64,000 nt of DNA from GCA-003244245 sp963712995 (lineage in GTDB: Bacteria; Actinomycetota; Actinomycetes; Mycobacteriales; Pseudonocardiaceae), in contig CAVQKH010000019.1 in assembly GCA_963712995.1 (NCBI GenBank), positions 9,298 through 73,297 of the forward strand, in the 5' to 3' direction. Both the position numbers and the translations under genes were made by a program. Below are positions 52,045 through 61,565 of the stretch, piece by piece. The notes under the pieces were generated by a model that saw only the letters and a program-made list of their open reading frames with translations, was not told the origin of the DNA and searched no databases. Every line of letters begins with the position of its first letter. The first letter of the stretch is position 1.

Positions 52045-53172
52045 ATGGACGTCATCGTCCTGGTCGTGATCATCACGGCGCTCGTGTTCGACTTCACCAA
52101 CGGCTTCCATGACACCGCGAACGCGATGGCGACCTCGATCGCCACTGGAGCGCTGAAACCCAGGGTTGCGGTGGCCATCTCGGGTGTGCTGAACCTCGTC
52201 GGCGCGTTCCTCTCGGTGGCGGTCGCCAAGACGATCTCCAACGGCCTGGTCGACGACACCAAGATCACCCCTGCGGTGATCTTCGGTGGGCTGGTCGGGG
52301 CCATCGTGTGGAACCTGCTGACCTGGTTCGTGGGGCTGCCCTCGAGCTCGTCGCACGCGCTGTTCGGCGGCCTGATCGGAGCCACCTGGGTCGCGGCGGG
52401 CGCCGACGCGGTGCATTTCGGCACGGTGGTGTCCAAGATCCTGGTCCCTGCGGTGCTGGCGCCGATCGTCGCCGGCGTGGTGGCGCTGATCGGCACCTAC
52501 CTCGCCTACCGGATCACCGCGCGATCCGACCGGGGCACGGTCGGAACCGGTTTCAAGGCCGGCCAAGTGGTCTCGGCCTCGATGGTCTCCCTGGCGCACG
52601 GTACCAACGACGCGCAGAAGACGATGGGCGTCATCACGTTGACTCTGATCACCGTCGGCACGCTGGCACCCGGTTCGGCGCCGCCGTTCTGGGTGGTCCT
52701 CAGCGCCGGTCTGGCTATCGCCCTGGGCACCTACCTGGGCGGCTGGCGGATCATCAGAACGCTGGGCAAGCGGATCACCGAGATCGAGACGCCACAGGGA
52801 TTCGCCGCCGAGACCAGCAGCACCGGGGTCATCCTGGTCTCCTCCCAGCTCGGGTTCCCGCTGTCGACCACCCAGGTGTGCTCGGGTGCGATCTTCGGCG
52901 CAGGCGCGGGTCGCCGTCTGGCGCAGGTGCGCTGGAGCCTGGCTGGTCAGATGGTGATCGCGTGGGTGCTGACCCTGCCCGCCGCCGCCGTCATCGGTGC
53001 TCTGGCCGGCCGGGTCGCTCAGACGGGAACGACCGGAACCGTGATCGTCGCAGTGGCCGGACTGGCTATCTCCGGCGGCATCTATGCCCTGTCCCGGCGC
53101 GAGCCGGTGGGCGCGCATAACGTCAACGAGGTGCCGGTGGTCGCGCCACCGACCGTCGCCGCGACCACCTGA
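52045..53172 (+). CDS. Pit-type inorganic phosphate transporter
   Basis: This 375-residue Pho-4/PitA family transporter has about ten membrane helices. The duplicated signature is present: ALVFDFTNGFHDTANAMATS near the N-terminus and VSLAHGTNDAQKTMGVITLT in the middle. GLPSSSSHALFGGLIGA and FPLSTTQVCSGAIFGAGAGR are the paired substrate loops. It takes up phosphate (as metal-phosphate with protons) in the low-affinity mode. The start ATG 52045 is preferred because the preceding 24 in-frame codons are unlike the family. No PhoU-like gene is adjacent; a small membrane-protein gene follows 12 bp downstream. Confidence 0.93.
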   Translation: MDVIVLVVIITALVFDFTNGFHDTANAMATSIATGALKPRVAVAISGVLNLVGAFLSVAVAKTISNGLVDDTKITPAVIFGGLVGAIVWNLLTWFVGLPSSSSHALFGGLIGATWVAAGADAVHFGTVVSKILVPAVLAPIVAGVVALIGTYLAYRITARSDRGTVGTGFKAGQVVSASMVSLAHGTNDAQKTMGVITLTLITVGTLAPGSAPPFWVVLSAGLAIALGTYLGGWRIIRTLGKRITEIETPQGFAAETSSTGVILVSSQLGFPLSTTQVCSGAIFGAGAGRRLAQVRWSLAGQMVIAWVLTLPAAAVIGALAGRVAQTGTTGTVIVAVAGLAISGGIYALSRREPVGAHNVNEVPVVAPPTVAATT

Positions 53173-53184
53173 GGAGCTACCCCG

Positions 53185-53412
53185 GTGAACGTGCAGATCG
53201 ACTGGGGTGCCCTGGGCATGGTGTTTGTCGTCTCGTTCGGAACGGCGGTCGGCGTGATCGTCCTGTTCGCACTGGGGATCAGCGCGATCGCCACGCCCGG
53301 GACCGGGCAGAAGTCGGCTCGACCGCCCTGGAGTTGGCCCCTGGGGATGCTCTGTTTCCTCGCCTGCGCTCTGGTGGTCGGCTATGGCCTCTACCTGATC
53401 ATTGTGAAGTGA
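53185..53412 (+). CDS. Small two-helix membrane protein
   Basis: This 75-residue protein starts at GTG 53185, 12 bp after the phosphate transporter, with GAGGAG upstream. It has two membrane helices, ALGMVFVVSFGTAVGVIVLF and LGMLCFLACALVVGYGLYLI, joined by a Pro/Ser-rich loop. Its place behind the Pit gene suggests an accessory role in the same operon, but this is inference from position. No domain is recognised. Confidence 0.75.
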   Translation: MNVQIDWGALGMVFVVSFGTAVGVIVLFALGISAIATPGTGQKSARPPWSWPLGMLCFLACALVVGYGLYLIIVK

Positions 53413-53503
53413 GGCATCCGCTACGATTCCGCCTTTGATATTGATCAGGGCTGAACTCAACGGATGGTGGTAGGTACATGTGTGGCGTGCGGCTGGAGTG
53501 GTC

Positions 53504-55870
53504 ATGATCGAGCAACAGCAGTTTGCCGTCGAACCGTGGACGGTGCGCGAATGTGGACTGGACCTCACCGCTCTGGGCCAGACAGAGTCGGTGTTCGCCC
53601 TGGCCAACGGCCACATCGGGCTGCGCGGCAATCTCGACGAGGGCGATCCGCACGCGCTGCCTGGCAGCTACCTCAACTCCTTCTACGAGCTGCGGCCGCT
53701 GCCCTACGCCGAGGGCGGGTATGGCTATCCCGAGTCCGGCCAGACGATTATCAACGTGACCAACGGCAAGCTGATCCGGCTGCTGGTCGACGACGAGCCG
53801 TTGGACGTGCGCTACGGCGAGCTGCGCTCGCACGATCGCACGCTGGACCTGCGGGCCGGCACGCTCAGCAGGCGCCTGGAGTGGGTGTCGCCCGCCGGTA
53901 AAGCGGTACGGGTGGCCTCGCAGCGTCTGGTGTCGCTGGCCCAACGGGCTGTGGTCGCGATCAATTACGAGGTCGAGCCGGTCGATGACCCGGTGCTACT
54001 GGTCCTGCAGTCCGAGCTGTTCGCCAACGAGCAACTGCCCGAGGCCGCCGACGATCCACGGGTGGCCGCGGCGCTGTCCGAGCCGCTGGTCGCCGAGCAG
54101 TTCCGGTGCAACGACACCGGTGCCACGTTGATGCACAGTACCCGCAACTCCGGGTTGCGCATGGCCGCGGCGATGGATCACGAGGTGATGGGGCCATCCC
54201 GCACGGAGTTCCACTCCTCGGCGACCGAGCACATCGCACGGACAACGGTGATCTGCCGGCTGGAACCCGGTCAACGGCTGCGGGTCGTGAAGTACGTCGC
54301 CTACGGATGGTCCTCACAACGGTCGTTCCCGGCTCTCAACGATCAGGTCCGGGCCGCACTGGCGGCGGCTCGGTACACCGGCTGGAATGGGTTGACCACC
54401 GAACAGCGCCGTTATCTCGACGACTTCTGGGCCGCGGCCGACGTGGAGGTCGAGGGTAACGCTCAGCTGCAGCAGGCGGTCCGATTCGGGTCGTTCCATG
54501 TCCTGCAGGCCGGGGCGCGGGCCGAGAAGCGGGGCATCGCAGCCAAGGGCCTCACCGGCCCGGGGTATGACGGCCATACCTTCTGGGACAGCGAGACCTT
54601 CGTGCTGCCGATGCTCAGCCACACGGTTCCCGACGCCGCCGCCGACGTCCTGCGCTGGCGGCAACAGACCCTCCCCCTGGCTCTAGAGCGCGCCAGACAG
54701 CTCGGCCTGGCCGGTGCGGCGTTCCCGTGGCGCACCATCCGCGGTCAGGAGTGCTCGGGGTACTGGCCGGCTGGTACCGCGGCCTTCCACATCAACGCAG
54801 ACATCGCTGACGCGGCGATCCGTCATGTGACCGCGACCGGCGATGCCGACTTCGAGCGCGACGTCGCGTTGGAGCTGCTGGTGCAGACCGCGCGGCTGTG
54901 GCGCTCGCTGGGACACCACGATCTGGAAGGCCGTTTCCGCATCGACGGCGTGACCGGGCCGGACGAGTACAGCGCGGTGGCCGACAACAACGTCTACACC
55001 AACCTGATGGCGCAACGGAACCTGCGGGCCGCGGCCGAGGCCGTCGGGCGGCACGTGGAGCAGGCAGCCGCCTTGGGCGTCGACGCTGAGGAGGCCGCGT
55101 CCTGGCGCGACGCGGCAGCCGAGATGGTCATTCCTTACGACGAGAAACTGGGTGTGCACCCCCAGGCGGAGGGCTTCACCAAACACGCGCTGTGGGACTT
55201 CGCAGGCACCACACCGGAGCAGTACCCGCTGCTCCTGAACTTCCCCTACTTCGAACTGTACCGAAAGCAGGTGGTGAAGCAGGCCGACCTGGTGCTGGCC
55301 ATGCAGCTGTGCCCGGAGGCATTCACCGCCGAGCAGAAGGCCCGCAACTTCGCCTACTACGAGCAGATCACCGTCCGCGACTCGTCGCTGTCAGCGGCCA
55401 CCCAGGCGGTGTTGGCGGCCGAGACCGGGCATCTCGAGCTGGCCTATGACTACCTGTGCGAGACCGCGCTGGTGGACCTGGCCGATCTGGCCAACAACAC
55501 CGACCACGGTCTGCACATCGCGGCGCTGGCCGGTGTCTGGTCGGCACTGGTGGCCGGATTCGGCGGGTTGCGTCACCTCGACGACGGCGGCCTGGCATTC
55601 GCGCCCCGGCTGCCCGAGGCGTTGACCAGGATCACCTTCCGCTTGCGCTGGCACGGGCAGCGGTTACGTGTGCAGATCACCCGCGGGCAAGCGGAGTACC
55701 GGCTGCTCGTGGGAGATAAGTTGGAGCTGAACCACTACGGGCAGCCCATCACCCTCATCGGGGAGACGCCGCAAGTGCAGCCGATCCCGTCGGCGCCGCC
55801 GCCGGATCAGCTGGTGCAGCCGGTGGGTAGGGAGCCCCTCGCTCGCCGGCTCCGCGGCGGGGGCCGCTAG
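53504..55870 (+). CDS. Glycoside hydrolase family 65 protein (maltose/trehalose/kojibiose phosphorylase-like)
   Basis: This 788-residue GH65 enzyme has an N-terminal beta-sandwich domain from FALANGHIGLRGNLDE, an (alpha/alpha)6 barrel with GPGYDGHTFWDSETFVLPML and FPWRTIRGQECSGYW, and the catalytic acid Glu in GVTGPDEYSAVADNNVYTN (E488). The basic-rich KQADLVLAM region and a C-terminal beta domain follow. Most members are inverting phosphorylases releasing beta-glucose 1-phosphate; some are hydrolases. The start ATG 53504 has GGAG upstream; an ATG 24 bp earlier lacks homology. It converges with a PfkB kinase. No beta-phosphoglucomutase gene is adjacent. Confidence 0.93.
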   Translation: MIEQQQFAVEPWTVRECGLDLTALGQTESVFALANGHIGLRGNLDEGDPHALPGSYLNSFYELRPLPYAEGGYGYPESGQTIINVTNGKLIRLLVDDEPLDVRYGELRSHDRTLDLRAGTLSRRLEWVSPAGKAVRVASQRLVSLAQRAVVAINYEVEPVDDPVLLVLQSELFANEQLPEAADDPRVAAALSEPLVAEQFRCNDTGATLMHSTRNSGLRMAAAMDHEVMGPSRTEFHSSATEHIARTTVICRLEPGQRLRVVKYVAYGWSSQRSFPALNDQVRAALAAARYTGWNGLTTEQRRYLDDFWAAADVEVEGNAQLQQAVRFGSFHVLQAGARAEKRGIAAKGLTGPGYDGHTFWDSETFVLPMLSHTVPDAAADVLRWRQQTLPLALERARQLGLAGAAFPWRTIRGQECSGYWPAGTAAFHINADIADAAIRHVTATGDADFERDVALELLVQTARLWRSLGHHDLEGRFRIDGVTGPDEYSAVADNNVYTNLMAQRNLRAAAEAVGRHVEQAAALGVDAEEAASWRDAAAEMVIPYDEKLGVHPQAEGFTKHALWDFAGTTPEQYPLLLNFPYFELYRKQVVKQADLVLAMQLCPEAFTAEQKARNFAYYEQITVRDSSLSAATQAVLAAETGHLELAYDYLCETALVDLADLANNTDHGLHIAALAGVWSALVAGFGGLRHLDDGGLAFAPRLPEALTRITFRLRWHGQRLRVQITRGQAEYRLLVGDKLELNHYGQPITLIGETPQVQPIPSAPPPDQLVQPVGREPLARRLRGGGR

Positions 55871-55879
55871 CCCTGCCCG

Positions 55880-56788
55880 TCAGCTCGGTGACCCGGCCGC
55901 CGAGTCCGCCACCAGGGCAGGCAGGCGTTGATCGTCCAGCCAGGCCCGGGGGCCACGGTGCTGCACCCGCAGCGAGGCCACCGCGACACCGAAGCTCAGA
56001 CTGCGCGCCGGATCGGTCATGCCCTGTGCACGGGCGAAGGCGACTGCACCGTGCAACGCATCGCCGGCACCCAGCGTGTCGCGCACGGTCACCTGCGGGA
56101 CTTCGACCGTGCCGGTTGCTTCCCGGGTCCGCCAGCGCACCGGGGCGGCGCCGGCTGTCATCGCCACCAACCGGGCACCTTCGGCGAGCAACGCCTCAGC
56201 AACCAGGTCGAAGCCGCCAGACCCGCCTATGACGAAGCCGGCCGAGCACACCACGGTGTCGGCGAGCCGGACCAGTTCGGCGTAGACCGGCTTGGCACTG
56301 CCGCAGTCCAGCACGACCGGGACGCCAGCGGCCCGAGCGGCCCGCGCTGCGGCCACGGCCAGGTCCGGATGGTGCCCGTCGATCAGCACGACGTCGGCAT
56401 CCTGGACCAGCGTCGGCAGCTCGGCGGGTACCGTGACGGTCAGGTCTTCGGCGTTACGGGACACCACCGACCGCTCACCGGTGCCGTCCAGCACGGTGAT
56501 CGCCGAGATACTCAGATCCGTGCCGCCGGCCCAGGCGTCCACGAGGCACACCCCGCAGCGGGCCAGTTCTGCCGCTGCCCACCGGCCGAGCGGGCCGGAC
56601 CCCAGCGCGGAGAGCAGCACGCTGCGCCCGCCCAGTGCGCTGAACGTCACCGCGGCGACCGCGGCCGGTCCGCCGGCGGCGAGGTCACTGTGCTGGGCGA
56701 GGACCTTCTCGTTGGCACCAGGCCGCCGCGCCACCCGCTGCACCAGATCCAGGGTGGTGAGGCCGACGAAGAGCCCGCGCGACGCCAT
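55880..56788 (-). CDS. PfkB family carbohydrate/nucleoside kinase
   Basis: This 302-residue ribokinase-fold kinase opens FVGLTTLDLVQRVARRPGAN and has AAGGPAAVAAVTFSALGG (PfkB motif 1 region). DTLGAGDALHGAVAFA contains the anion-hole GAGD with the catalytic base Asp. It phosphorylates a sugar or nucleoside with ATP; the substrate is unclear. The length is typical. It is convergent with the GH65 gene across 9 bp, and its start faces the DUF885 lipoprotein gene across about 100 bp. Confidence 0.9.
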   Translation of the reverse strand: MASRGLFVGLTTLDLVQRVARRPGANEKVLAQHSDLAAGGPAAVAAVTFSALGGRSVLLSALGSGPLGRWAAAELARCGVCLVDAWAGGTDLSISAITVLDGTGERSVVSRNAEDLTVTVPAELPTLVQDADVVLIDGHHPDLAVAAARAARAAGVPVVLDCGSAKPVYAELVRLADTVVCSAGFVIGGSGGFDLVAEALLAEGARLVAMTAGAAPVRWRTREATGTVEVPQVTVRDTLGAGDALHGAVAFARAQGMTDPARSLSFGVAVASLRVQHRGPRAWLDDQRLPALVADSAAGSPS

Positions 56789-56891
56789 CAGCAGCTCCTC
56801 TGCATACCTTGCTCACAACAAGATCAGCCTAGCGGCGGCGCGTGGCAGACTGGTGGAGCCCGGTAGCTCATCGGATGTGTGGGGGGACGCG

Positions 56892-58640
56892 ATGGCCCAG
56901 CCTGTTACGGTATGGCGCGGTGTCCGTGTGGTCGCCGTGCTGCTCGCCATCCTCACCGGTGGCTGCGCAACCACTCCGGTACCGCCGCCAGACAGTCCCG
57001 GTCAAGCCCCCGCCAGTGCCGAGTGGGCGAAGCACCTCCGTGAGTTTGAGAATGGTTACTTCGCCCAGGAACCGACGTTCGCTGTCCAGCAAGGACGGCA
57101 CGAGTACGACGGTCGGCTGCCGGACTGGAGTGCGACGGGAATCCGCGCCGCGGCGCAATGGTTGCACGAGCAGCGCACCCGGGCCGAGATGTTCGATGAG
57201 AAAACGCTGAGCGCCGAGCAGCGCTTCGAGCGGCAATATCTGCTGGTGCGCATCGACACCGATTTATTCTGGCTGGAGAATGCTGAACAGCCGTTCACGA
57301 ACCCGGCATTCTACCTCGGCGCTCTCGATCCCAGCGTGTACCTCACACGCCCTTACGCCCCGGCCGAAACGCGGCTCAAAGCTTTCATCGGCTACGCGCG
57401 CGCTGTGCCCGCGGCGGCGAACCAGGTTCGCGCGAACTTGCGGACACCGATGCCGAAAAGCTTCATCAAGTATGGCGTCGACGGCTTCGGTGGATTTCCT
57501 GATTTCTATCGCAAGGACGTGCCGAAGATTTTCGCTGAGGTGAAAAACCCGGCGCTGCAAGCGGATCTGGCGAGTGCCATCGAACCGGCGGCGCGGGCGA
57601 TGCAGGACCTTGCAGACTGGATTCAGAGCGGCACCCGGCAGGCTACTGAGGATTTCGCGCTCGGCCCGGCGAAGTTCGCTGACATGCTGCGCATGACCGA
57701 GGGCGTCACCACCCCGCTCGCCGAGTTGGAGAGCGTGGGCCGCGCCGATCTCGCGCGAAACCTCACCGCGCTCAAGCAGGCCTGCGCTGGTTACCTGCCG
57801 GGTGCGACGGTCGAAGCCTGTGTCACCAGGGTGAACGAGGACAAACCCACCGGTGGATCGGTGGAAGGCGCCCGTGCCCAGCTTGGCACGCTGCGCCAGT
57901 TCGTCGTCGATCATGATCTCGTCAGCATTCCAGGTACCGAGCAGGCGCTGGTCGAGGAAGCGCCGCCCTACCAGCGCTCGAACTTCGCCTACATCGACAT
58001 CCCCGGCACCTTCGATAAGGGCATGCCTTCGGTGTACTACATCGCGCCGCCTGATCCCACCTGGTCCAAGGCCGACCAGGACGCGTACACACCAGGGAAG
58101 TCAATGCTGCTGTTCACCTCAGCCCATGAGGTCTGGCCCGGACATTTCATTCAGTACTTGCATGCGAACCGCTCACCGTTCGAGTTCGGCCGGTTGTTCG
58201 TGGGATACGCCTACTCGGAAGGGTGGGCACACTACAGCGAGGAAATGATGTGGGAAGCGGGACTCGGGAACGGCACACCGGAGGTACACATCGGGCAACT
58301 CAGCGAGGCGCTGCTGCGCAACGTGCGCTTTGTGTGCGCGATCGGGATGCACACCCAGGGCATGAGCATGGCCGACTGCGAGACGATGTTCCGCGAACAG
58401 GCCTACCAGGATCCGGGCGGCGCCCGGCAGCAGGCGGCCCGCGGCACCTATGATCCGGCTTATCTCAATTACACGATGGGCAAGCTGATGATCCGCAAGC
58501 TGCGCGCGGACTGGACGGCGAACCGCGGTGGGCGCGCTGCCTGGCGCGCCTTCCACGACCGCTTCCTCTCGTTCGGAGGCCCCCCGATCCCCCTGGTCCG
58601 CGAGCAAATGCTCGGAACAGCGCAAGGGAGCCTGTTCTAG
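56892..58640 (+). CDS. DUF885 family putative secreted metallopeptidase (lipoprotein)
   Basis: This 582-residue protein begins with a signal peptide (VWRGVRVVAVLLAILTGGC) ending in a lipobox Cys, so it is anchored outside the membrane. The DUF885 domain carries HEVWPGH (H412), an H-E-x-x-x-G-H zinc motif, with a downstream acidic ligand in YSEGWAHYSEE (E443). This makes a zinc peptidase likely, although few members have been tested. ATG 56892 was chosen because it gives the signal peptide; the frame is open 200 codons upstream, antisense to the PfkB gene. It is a single gene, ending before a strong hairpin. Confidence 0.88.
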   Translation: MAQPVTVWRGVRVVAVLLAILTGGCATTPVPPPDSPGQAPASAEWAKHLREFENGYFAQEPTFAVQQGRHEYDGRLPDWSATGIRAAAQWLHEQRTRAEMFDEKTLSAEQRFERQYLLVRIDTDLFWLENAEQPFTNPAFYLGALDPSVYLTRPYAPAETRLKAFIGYARAVPAAANQVRANLRTPMPKSFIKYGVDGFGGFPDFYRKDVPKIFAEVKNPALQADLASAIEPAARAMQDLADWIQSGTRQATEDFALGPAKFADMLRMTEGVTTPLAELESVGRADLARNLTALKQACAGYLPGATVEACVTRVNEDKPTGGSVEGARAQLGTLRQFVVDHDLVSIPGTEQALVEEAPPYQRSNFAYIDIPGTFDKGMPSVYYIAPPDPTWSKADQDAYTPGKSMLLFTSAHEVWPGHFIQYLHANRSPFEFGRLFVGYAYSEGWAHYSEEMMWEAGLGNGTPEVHIGQLSEALLRNVRFVCAIGMHTQGMSMADCETMFREQAYQDPGGARQQAARGTYDPAYLNYTMGKLMIRKLRADWTANRGGRAAWRAFHDRFLSFGGPPIPLVREQMLGTAQGSLF

Positions 58641-58734
58641 CCGGAGCAACGGCACGCCCGTAGAATCGGGCGAACCACGCCCCTGAGGAGTGTGACGAAC
58701 TCGGTGCCTGCCGCATCGCCTCCTGGCTGTAGTA

Positions 58735-58761
58735 GGCGGCCGGGCTCCGGGCCCGGCCGCC
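58735..58761 (+). terminator. Strong GC hairpin, probable terminator
   Basis: GGCGGCCGGGC and GCCCGGCCGCC are perfect 11-bp inverted arms around TCCGG. It lies about 95 bp after the DUF885 stop and 17 bp before the next gene. There is no T-run, as is common in actinobacterial terminators. It might instead fold in the leader of the next gene. Confidence 0.55.
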
Positions 58762-58777
58762 GCCACGCACTGCGCCA

Positions 58778-60136
58778 GTGGACGACGTGATGGACGTCCT
58801 GCGCACCATCTGGGAGCTGTTCGGTGGCCTGTTAGGGCTGGTCGCGCTGACTGCGGGCACCTTCGTCTTCGTCGCGGGCGAGTTCTCCCTCACCACGCTG
58901 GAACGCAGCACCGTCGAGGCACACCTGCAGCAGGTGGGAGACCGCCGGGCTCGCCAGGTGCAGCGCGCTCGCAACACGCTGTCCTTCCAGCTCTCCGGCG
59001 CTCAGGTGGGCATCACGATCACCACTCTGCTCACCGGGTACATCGCCCAGCCGGCCATCGCCGAACTGGTCCGGCCCGGCTTACAGGCCCTCGGCCTGCC
59101 CGAGAGCGCCGCCGGCGGGGTGTCCCTGGGGATCGGGTTGGCGCTGGCCACCACGTTGTCGATGGTGTTCGGCGAGCTCGTACCGCAGAACCTGGCCATC
59201 TCCCGACCGCTGCCGACCGCGCGGCAGGTCGCCGGGGTGCTCAATGCGTTTTCCATCACGTTCCGGTGGCTGATCTCCGTGCTGAACGGGACAGCGAACT
59301 GGATCGTCCGCCGGCTGGGTATCCAACCCGCTGAGGATCTTCGCTCCGCGCGCTCACCGCAGGAACTCGGCTCCTTGGTACGGAGCAGCGCCCAGCACGG
59401 CACCCTGGACGAGGGAACCGCCACCCTGCTGGATCGGTCGCTGCGCTTCGGCGAACGCACCGCTGAAGAGCTCATGACCCCCCGGGTTCAGGTGGAAGCG
59501 CTCCGCGCGGACGAGCCGGTCCTCGCCCTGGTGGAGGCCGCACAGCAGACCGGGTTCTCCCGATTCCCGGTGTACGGCAGCGACCTCGACGACGTGCCTG
59601 GCGTGGTGCACGTCAAACAGGCCTTCGCGGTGCCGGCCGAGCTCCGCGCCATGACCCAGGTCGGCACGCTGGCTCGCCCGGTCCCCACAGTGCCGAGCTC
59701 GCTGGACGGCGATGCTCTGCTCGATGCGCTGCGCGGCCAGGGCCTCCAGCTCGCGATCGTGGTCGACGAGTACGGCGGTACCGCAGGCATCGTCACCCTC
59801 GAAGATCTGGTGGAGGAGATCGTCGGCGACGTCCGCGACGAGCACGACCGGCTGGAGGTCTCCCAGGTTCGGAAGCTGGACGAGCAGAGCTGGCTCATCT
59901 CCGGGCTGCTGCGAGCAGACGAGGTCGCCGATGCGGTCGGGTTCGTGATGCCCGAAGGCGACTACGAGACCGTCGCGGGGCTGGTGCTGGAACGGCTGGG
60001 TCGTATTCCCGACGTCGGTGATGAGATCGAGCTCGACGGGTGGCGGCTGACCGTGATGCGGATGGAACGCCTGCGCATCGCCGATCTCCGGCTCACCTCG
60101 ACCTCGACCTCGGTCGCGGAGCAGGTGAACCCGTGA
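58778..60136 (+). CDS. CNNM/CorC-type (hemolysin C family) membrane protein
   Basis: This 452-residue protein has an N-terminal DUF21/CNNM domain with about four helices (GLVALTAGTFVFVAGEFSLT; ITITTLLTGYIAQPAIAELV). A tandem CBS pair follows (ELMTPRVQVEALRADEPVLA; QTGFSRFPVYGSDLDDVPGV; IVVDEYGGTAGIVTLEDLVE), then a CorC_HlyC C-terminal domain. Members mediate magnesium or cobalt transport; haemolysin is a historical name. GTG 58778 and ATG 58790 are both possible starts. The stop overlaps the second paralogue (GTGA), forming a coupled pair as in many actinobacteria. Confidence 0.9.
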   Translation: MDDVMDVLRTIWELFGGLLGLVALTAGTFVFVAGEFSLTTLERSTVEAHLQQVGDRRARQVQRARNTLSFQLSGAQVGITITTLLTGYIAQPAIAELVRPGLQALGLPESAAGGVSLGIGLALATTLSMVFGELVPQNLAISRPLPTARQVAGVLNAFSITFRWLISVLNGTANWIVRRLGIQPAEDLRSARSPQELGSLVRSSAQHGTLDEGTATLLDRSLRFGERTAEELMTPRVQVEALRADEPVLALVEAAQQTGFSRFPVYGSDLDDVPGVVHVKQAFAVPAELRAMTQVGTLARPVPTVPSSLDGDALLDALRGQGLQLAIVVDEYGGTAGIVTLEDLVEEIVGDVRDEHDRLEVSQVRKLDEQSWLISGLLRADEVADAVGFVMPEGDYETVAGLVLERLGRIPDVGDEIELDGWRLTVMRMERLRIADLRLTSTSTSVAEQVNP

Positions 60137-61167
60137 GTGGTACCGCGCTGCTTGTCGCGCTGTTGTTGCTGGCCGGTAATGCCTTCTTCGTCGGCGCCGA
60201 GTTCGCCTTGATCAGTGCGCGACGGGATCGGTTGGAGACGATGGCCACGCAGGGGGTGGCGCGGGCGCGCACGGTGATCCGGGCCAGCGAAAAGCTCCCG
60301 CTGATGCTGGCCGCGGCCCAGCTCGGGATCACCATCTGCTCGCTGGGTCTGGGTTCGCTCGGTGAGCCCGCCGTAGCCCACCAGTTGGAGTGGCTGATCG
60401 GTCCACTCGGGGTTCCCGATGCGGTCCTGCACACCGTCGCCTTCGTGCTCGCACTGGGCATCGTCACCGTGGCCCACATCCTGCTCGGCGAGATGGTGCC
60501 CAAAAACATCGCCATCGCAGGTCCGGAGCGCACCGCGCTGTGGATGGTGCCGCCGCTGGTCGCGTTCATGCGAGTGACCAGACCGATCATCGCGTTGTTC
60601 AGCCAGGCCGCGCGGCTGGTGCTACGCCTGTTCGGTGTGCAACTGCGTGAGGAGCTGGACAGCGCATACAGTCCTGACGAGTTGGCCCACCTGATCGCCG
60701 ACTCAAGCCGGGAGGGGCTGCTGGACAGCCAGGAGCACCGCCGGCTGACGCAGACCCTGTCCACCAGGGAGCGAACCGTCGCCGACGTGCTGGTGCCGAT
60801 GTCCCGGCTGACCACGGTGCCCGCCGAACCCACCCTGGGCGACATCGAGCGCGCCGTGGCGCAGACCGGTTTCTCCCGCTTCCCGCTGCGCACCGATGGC
60901 CAGCTGATCGGCTACCTGCACGTGAAGGACGTGCTGCAGCTCCTCGGGAGACCACCGGACACGCCGGTGCCGCCGAGTAGCGCCCGCCTCCTGCCCGAGG
61001 TGCCAGCCAGCGCCAAGTTCGACGAGGCGCTGGCACTGCTGCGCCGCTCCCGCAGCCACCTCGCCCGCGTCGTGGGCACCGACGGGAGCACCGCGGGAGT
61101 CGTCGCGCTGGAGGACCTGGTCGAGGAATACGTCGGCACCGTCCGCGACGCCACCCACGTCTCGTGA
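60133..61167 (+). CDS. Second CNNM/CorC-type membrane protein
   Basis: This 344-residue paralogue of the preceding gene has a CNNM domain (LLVALLLLAGNAFFVGAEFA; ILLGEMVPKNIAIAGPER) and CBS pair (VLVPMSRLTTVPAEPTLGDI; QTGFSRFPLRTDGQLIGYLH; GTDGSTAGVVALEDLVEEYV). It stops right after the CBS pair, so the CorC_HlyC C-terminal domain is missing, unlike its partner. GTG 60133 overlaps the upstream stop, and its TGA overlaps the start of the GGT minigene. A heterodimer with the first protein is likely by analogy. Confidence 0.9.
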   Translation: MSGTALLVALLLLAGNAFFVGAEFALISARRDRLETMATQGVARARTVIRASEKLPLMLAAAQLGITICSLGLGSLGEPAVAHQLEWLIGPLGVPDAVLHTVAFVLALGIVTVAHILLGEMVPKNIAIAGPERTALWMVPPLVAFMRVTRPIIALFSQAARLVLRLFGVQLREELDSAYSPDELAHLIADSSREGLLDSQEHRRLTQTLSTRERTVADVLVPMSRLTTVPAEPTLGDIERAVAQTGFSRFPLRTDGQLIGYLHVKDVLQLLGRPPDTPVPPSSARLLPEVPASAKFDEALALLRRSRSHLARVVGTDGSTAGVVALEDLVEEYVGTVRDATHVS

Positions 61168-61484
61168 GCAGCGATCAGCTCTACAGCAGGTGGCTGCATG
61201 CCAAGACTCCTGTACACGCCCGCAACGGTCTGATGACCGCCCGGCACCCGCTCGCCGCCGAGGCGGGAGTCGATGTGCTGCGCCGAGGTGGCAACGCGCT
61301 GGACGCCAGGTTCCCCGACGACACTGCCGCTGCGCTGGAACGCCGAGGCCACCGGGTGCAGCGAGCTGAGGAGGACCTGTACACCTTGCACTTCGCCAAC
61401 CCGTCCATAGGTCTGCTCGCTGAGGACGGCACCCTGCATGCCGGTGTCAACCCGCTGCACCTCACCGCGGCGGCCGGCTGGTGA
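61164..61484 (+). pseudogene. Gamma-glutamyltranspeptidase minigene (internal deletion)
   Basis: This 106-codon frame starts at GTG 61164. Residues about 15-48 (ARNGLMTARHPLAAEAGVDV then LRRGGNALDA) are the extreme N-terminus of gamma-glutamyltranspeptidases. From RFPDDTAAALERRGHRVQRA to DGTLHAGVNPLHLTAAAGW is the extreme C-terminus. The central part of about 450 residues, with the autoprocessing threonine and active site, is deleted and the ends are joined in frame. It cannot be an active transpeptidase. Confidence 0.75.
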
Positions 61485-61565
61485 CCGAGTCACGGTGATG
61501 AGCCCCATATGGCGCTGTCTGCCCCTCGACGCTCTCGCTGCGGCGCCCGAGGGCTGAAGGGTTGG

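Noticed and set aside
51910..53631. 573-codon open frame antisense to the phosphate transporter and GH65 start
   Set aside because: Arg/Asp/His-rich translation typical of a mirror frame; it spans several sense genes and has no domain.
56855..56900. tRNA-like start (GCCCGGTAGCTCATCGG)
   Set aside because: The D-arm-like wording is not followed by an anticodon stem, T-arm or acceptor complement; it is the leader of the DUF885 lipoprotein gene.
58778..61167. Annotation as haemolysins
   Set aside because: The domain layout (CNNM plus CBS) is that of ion-transport-related proteins; haemolytic activity should not be inferred from the family's old name.
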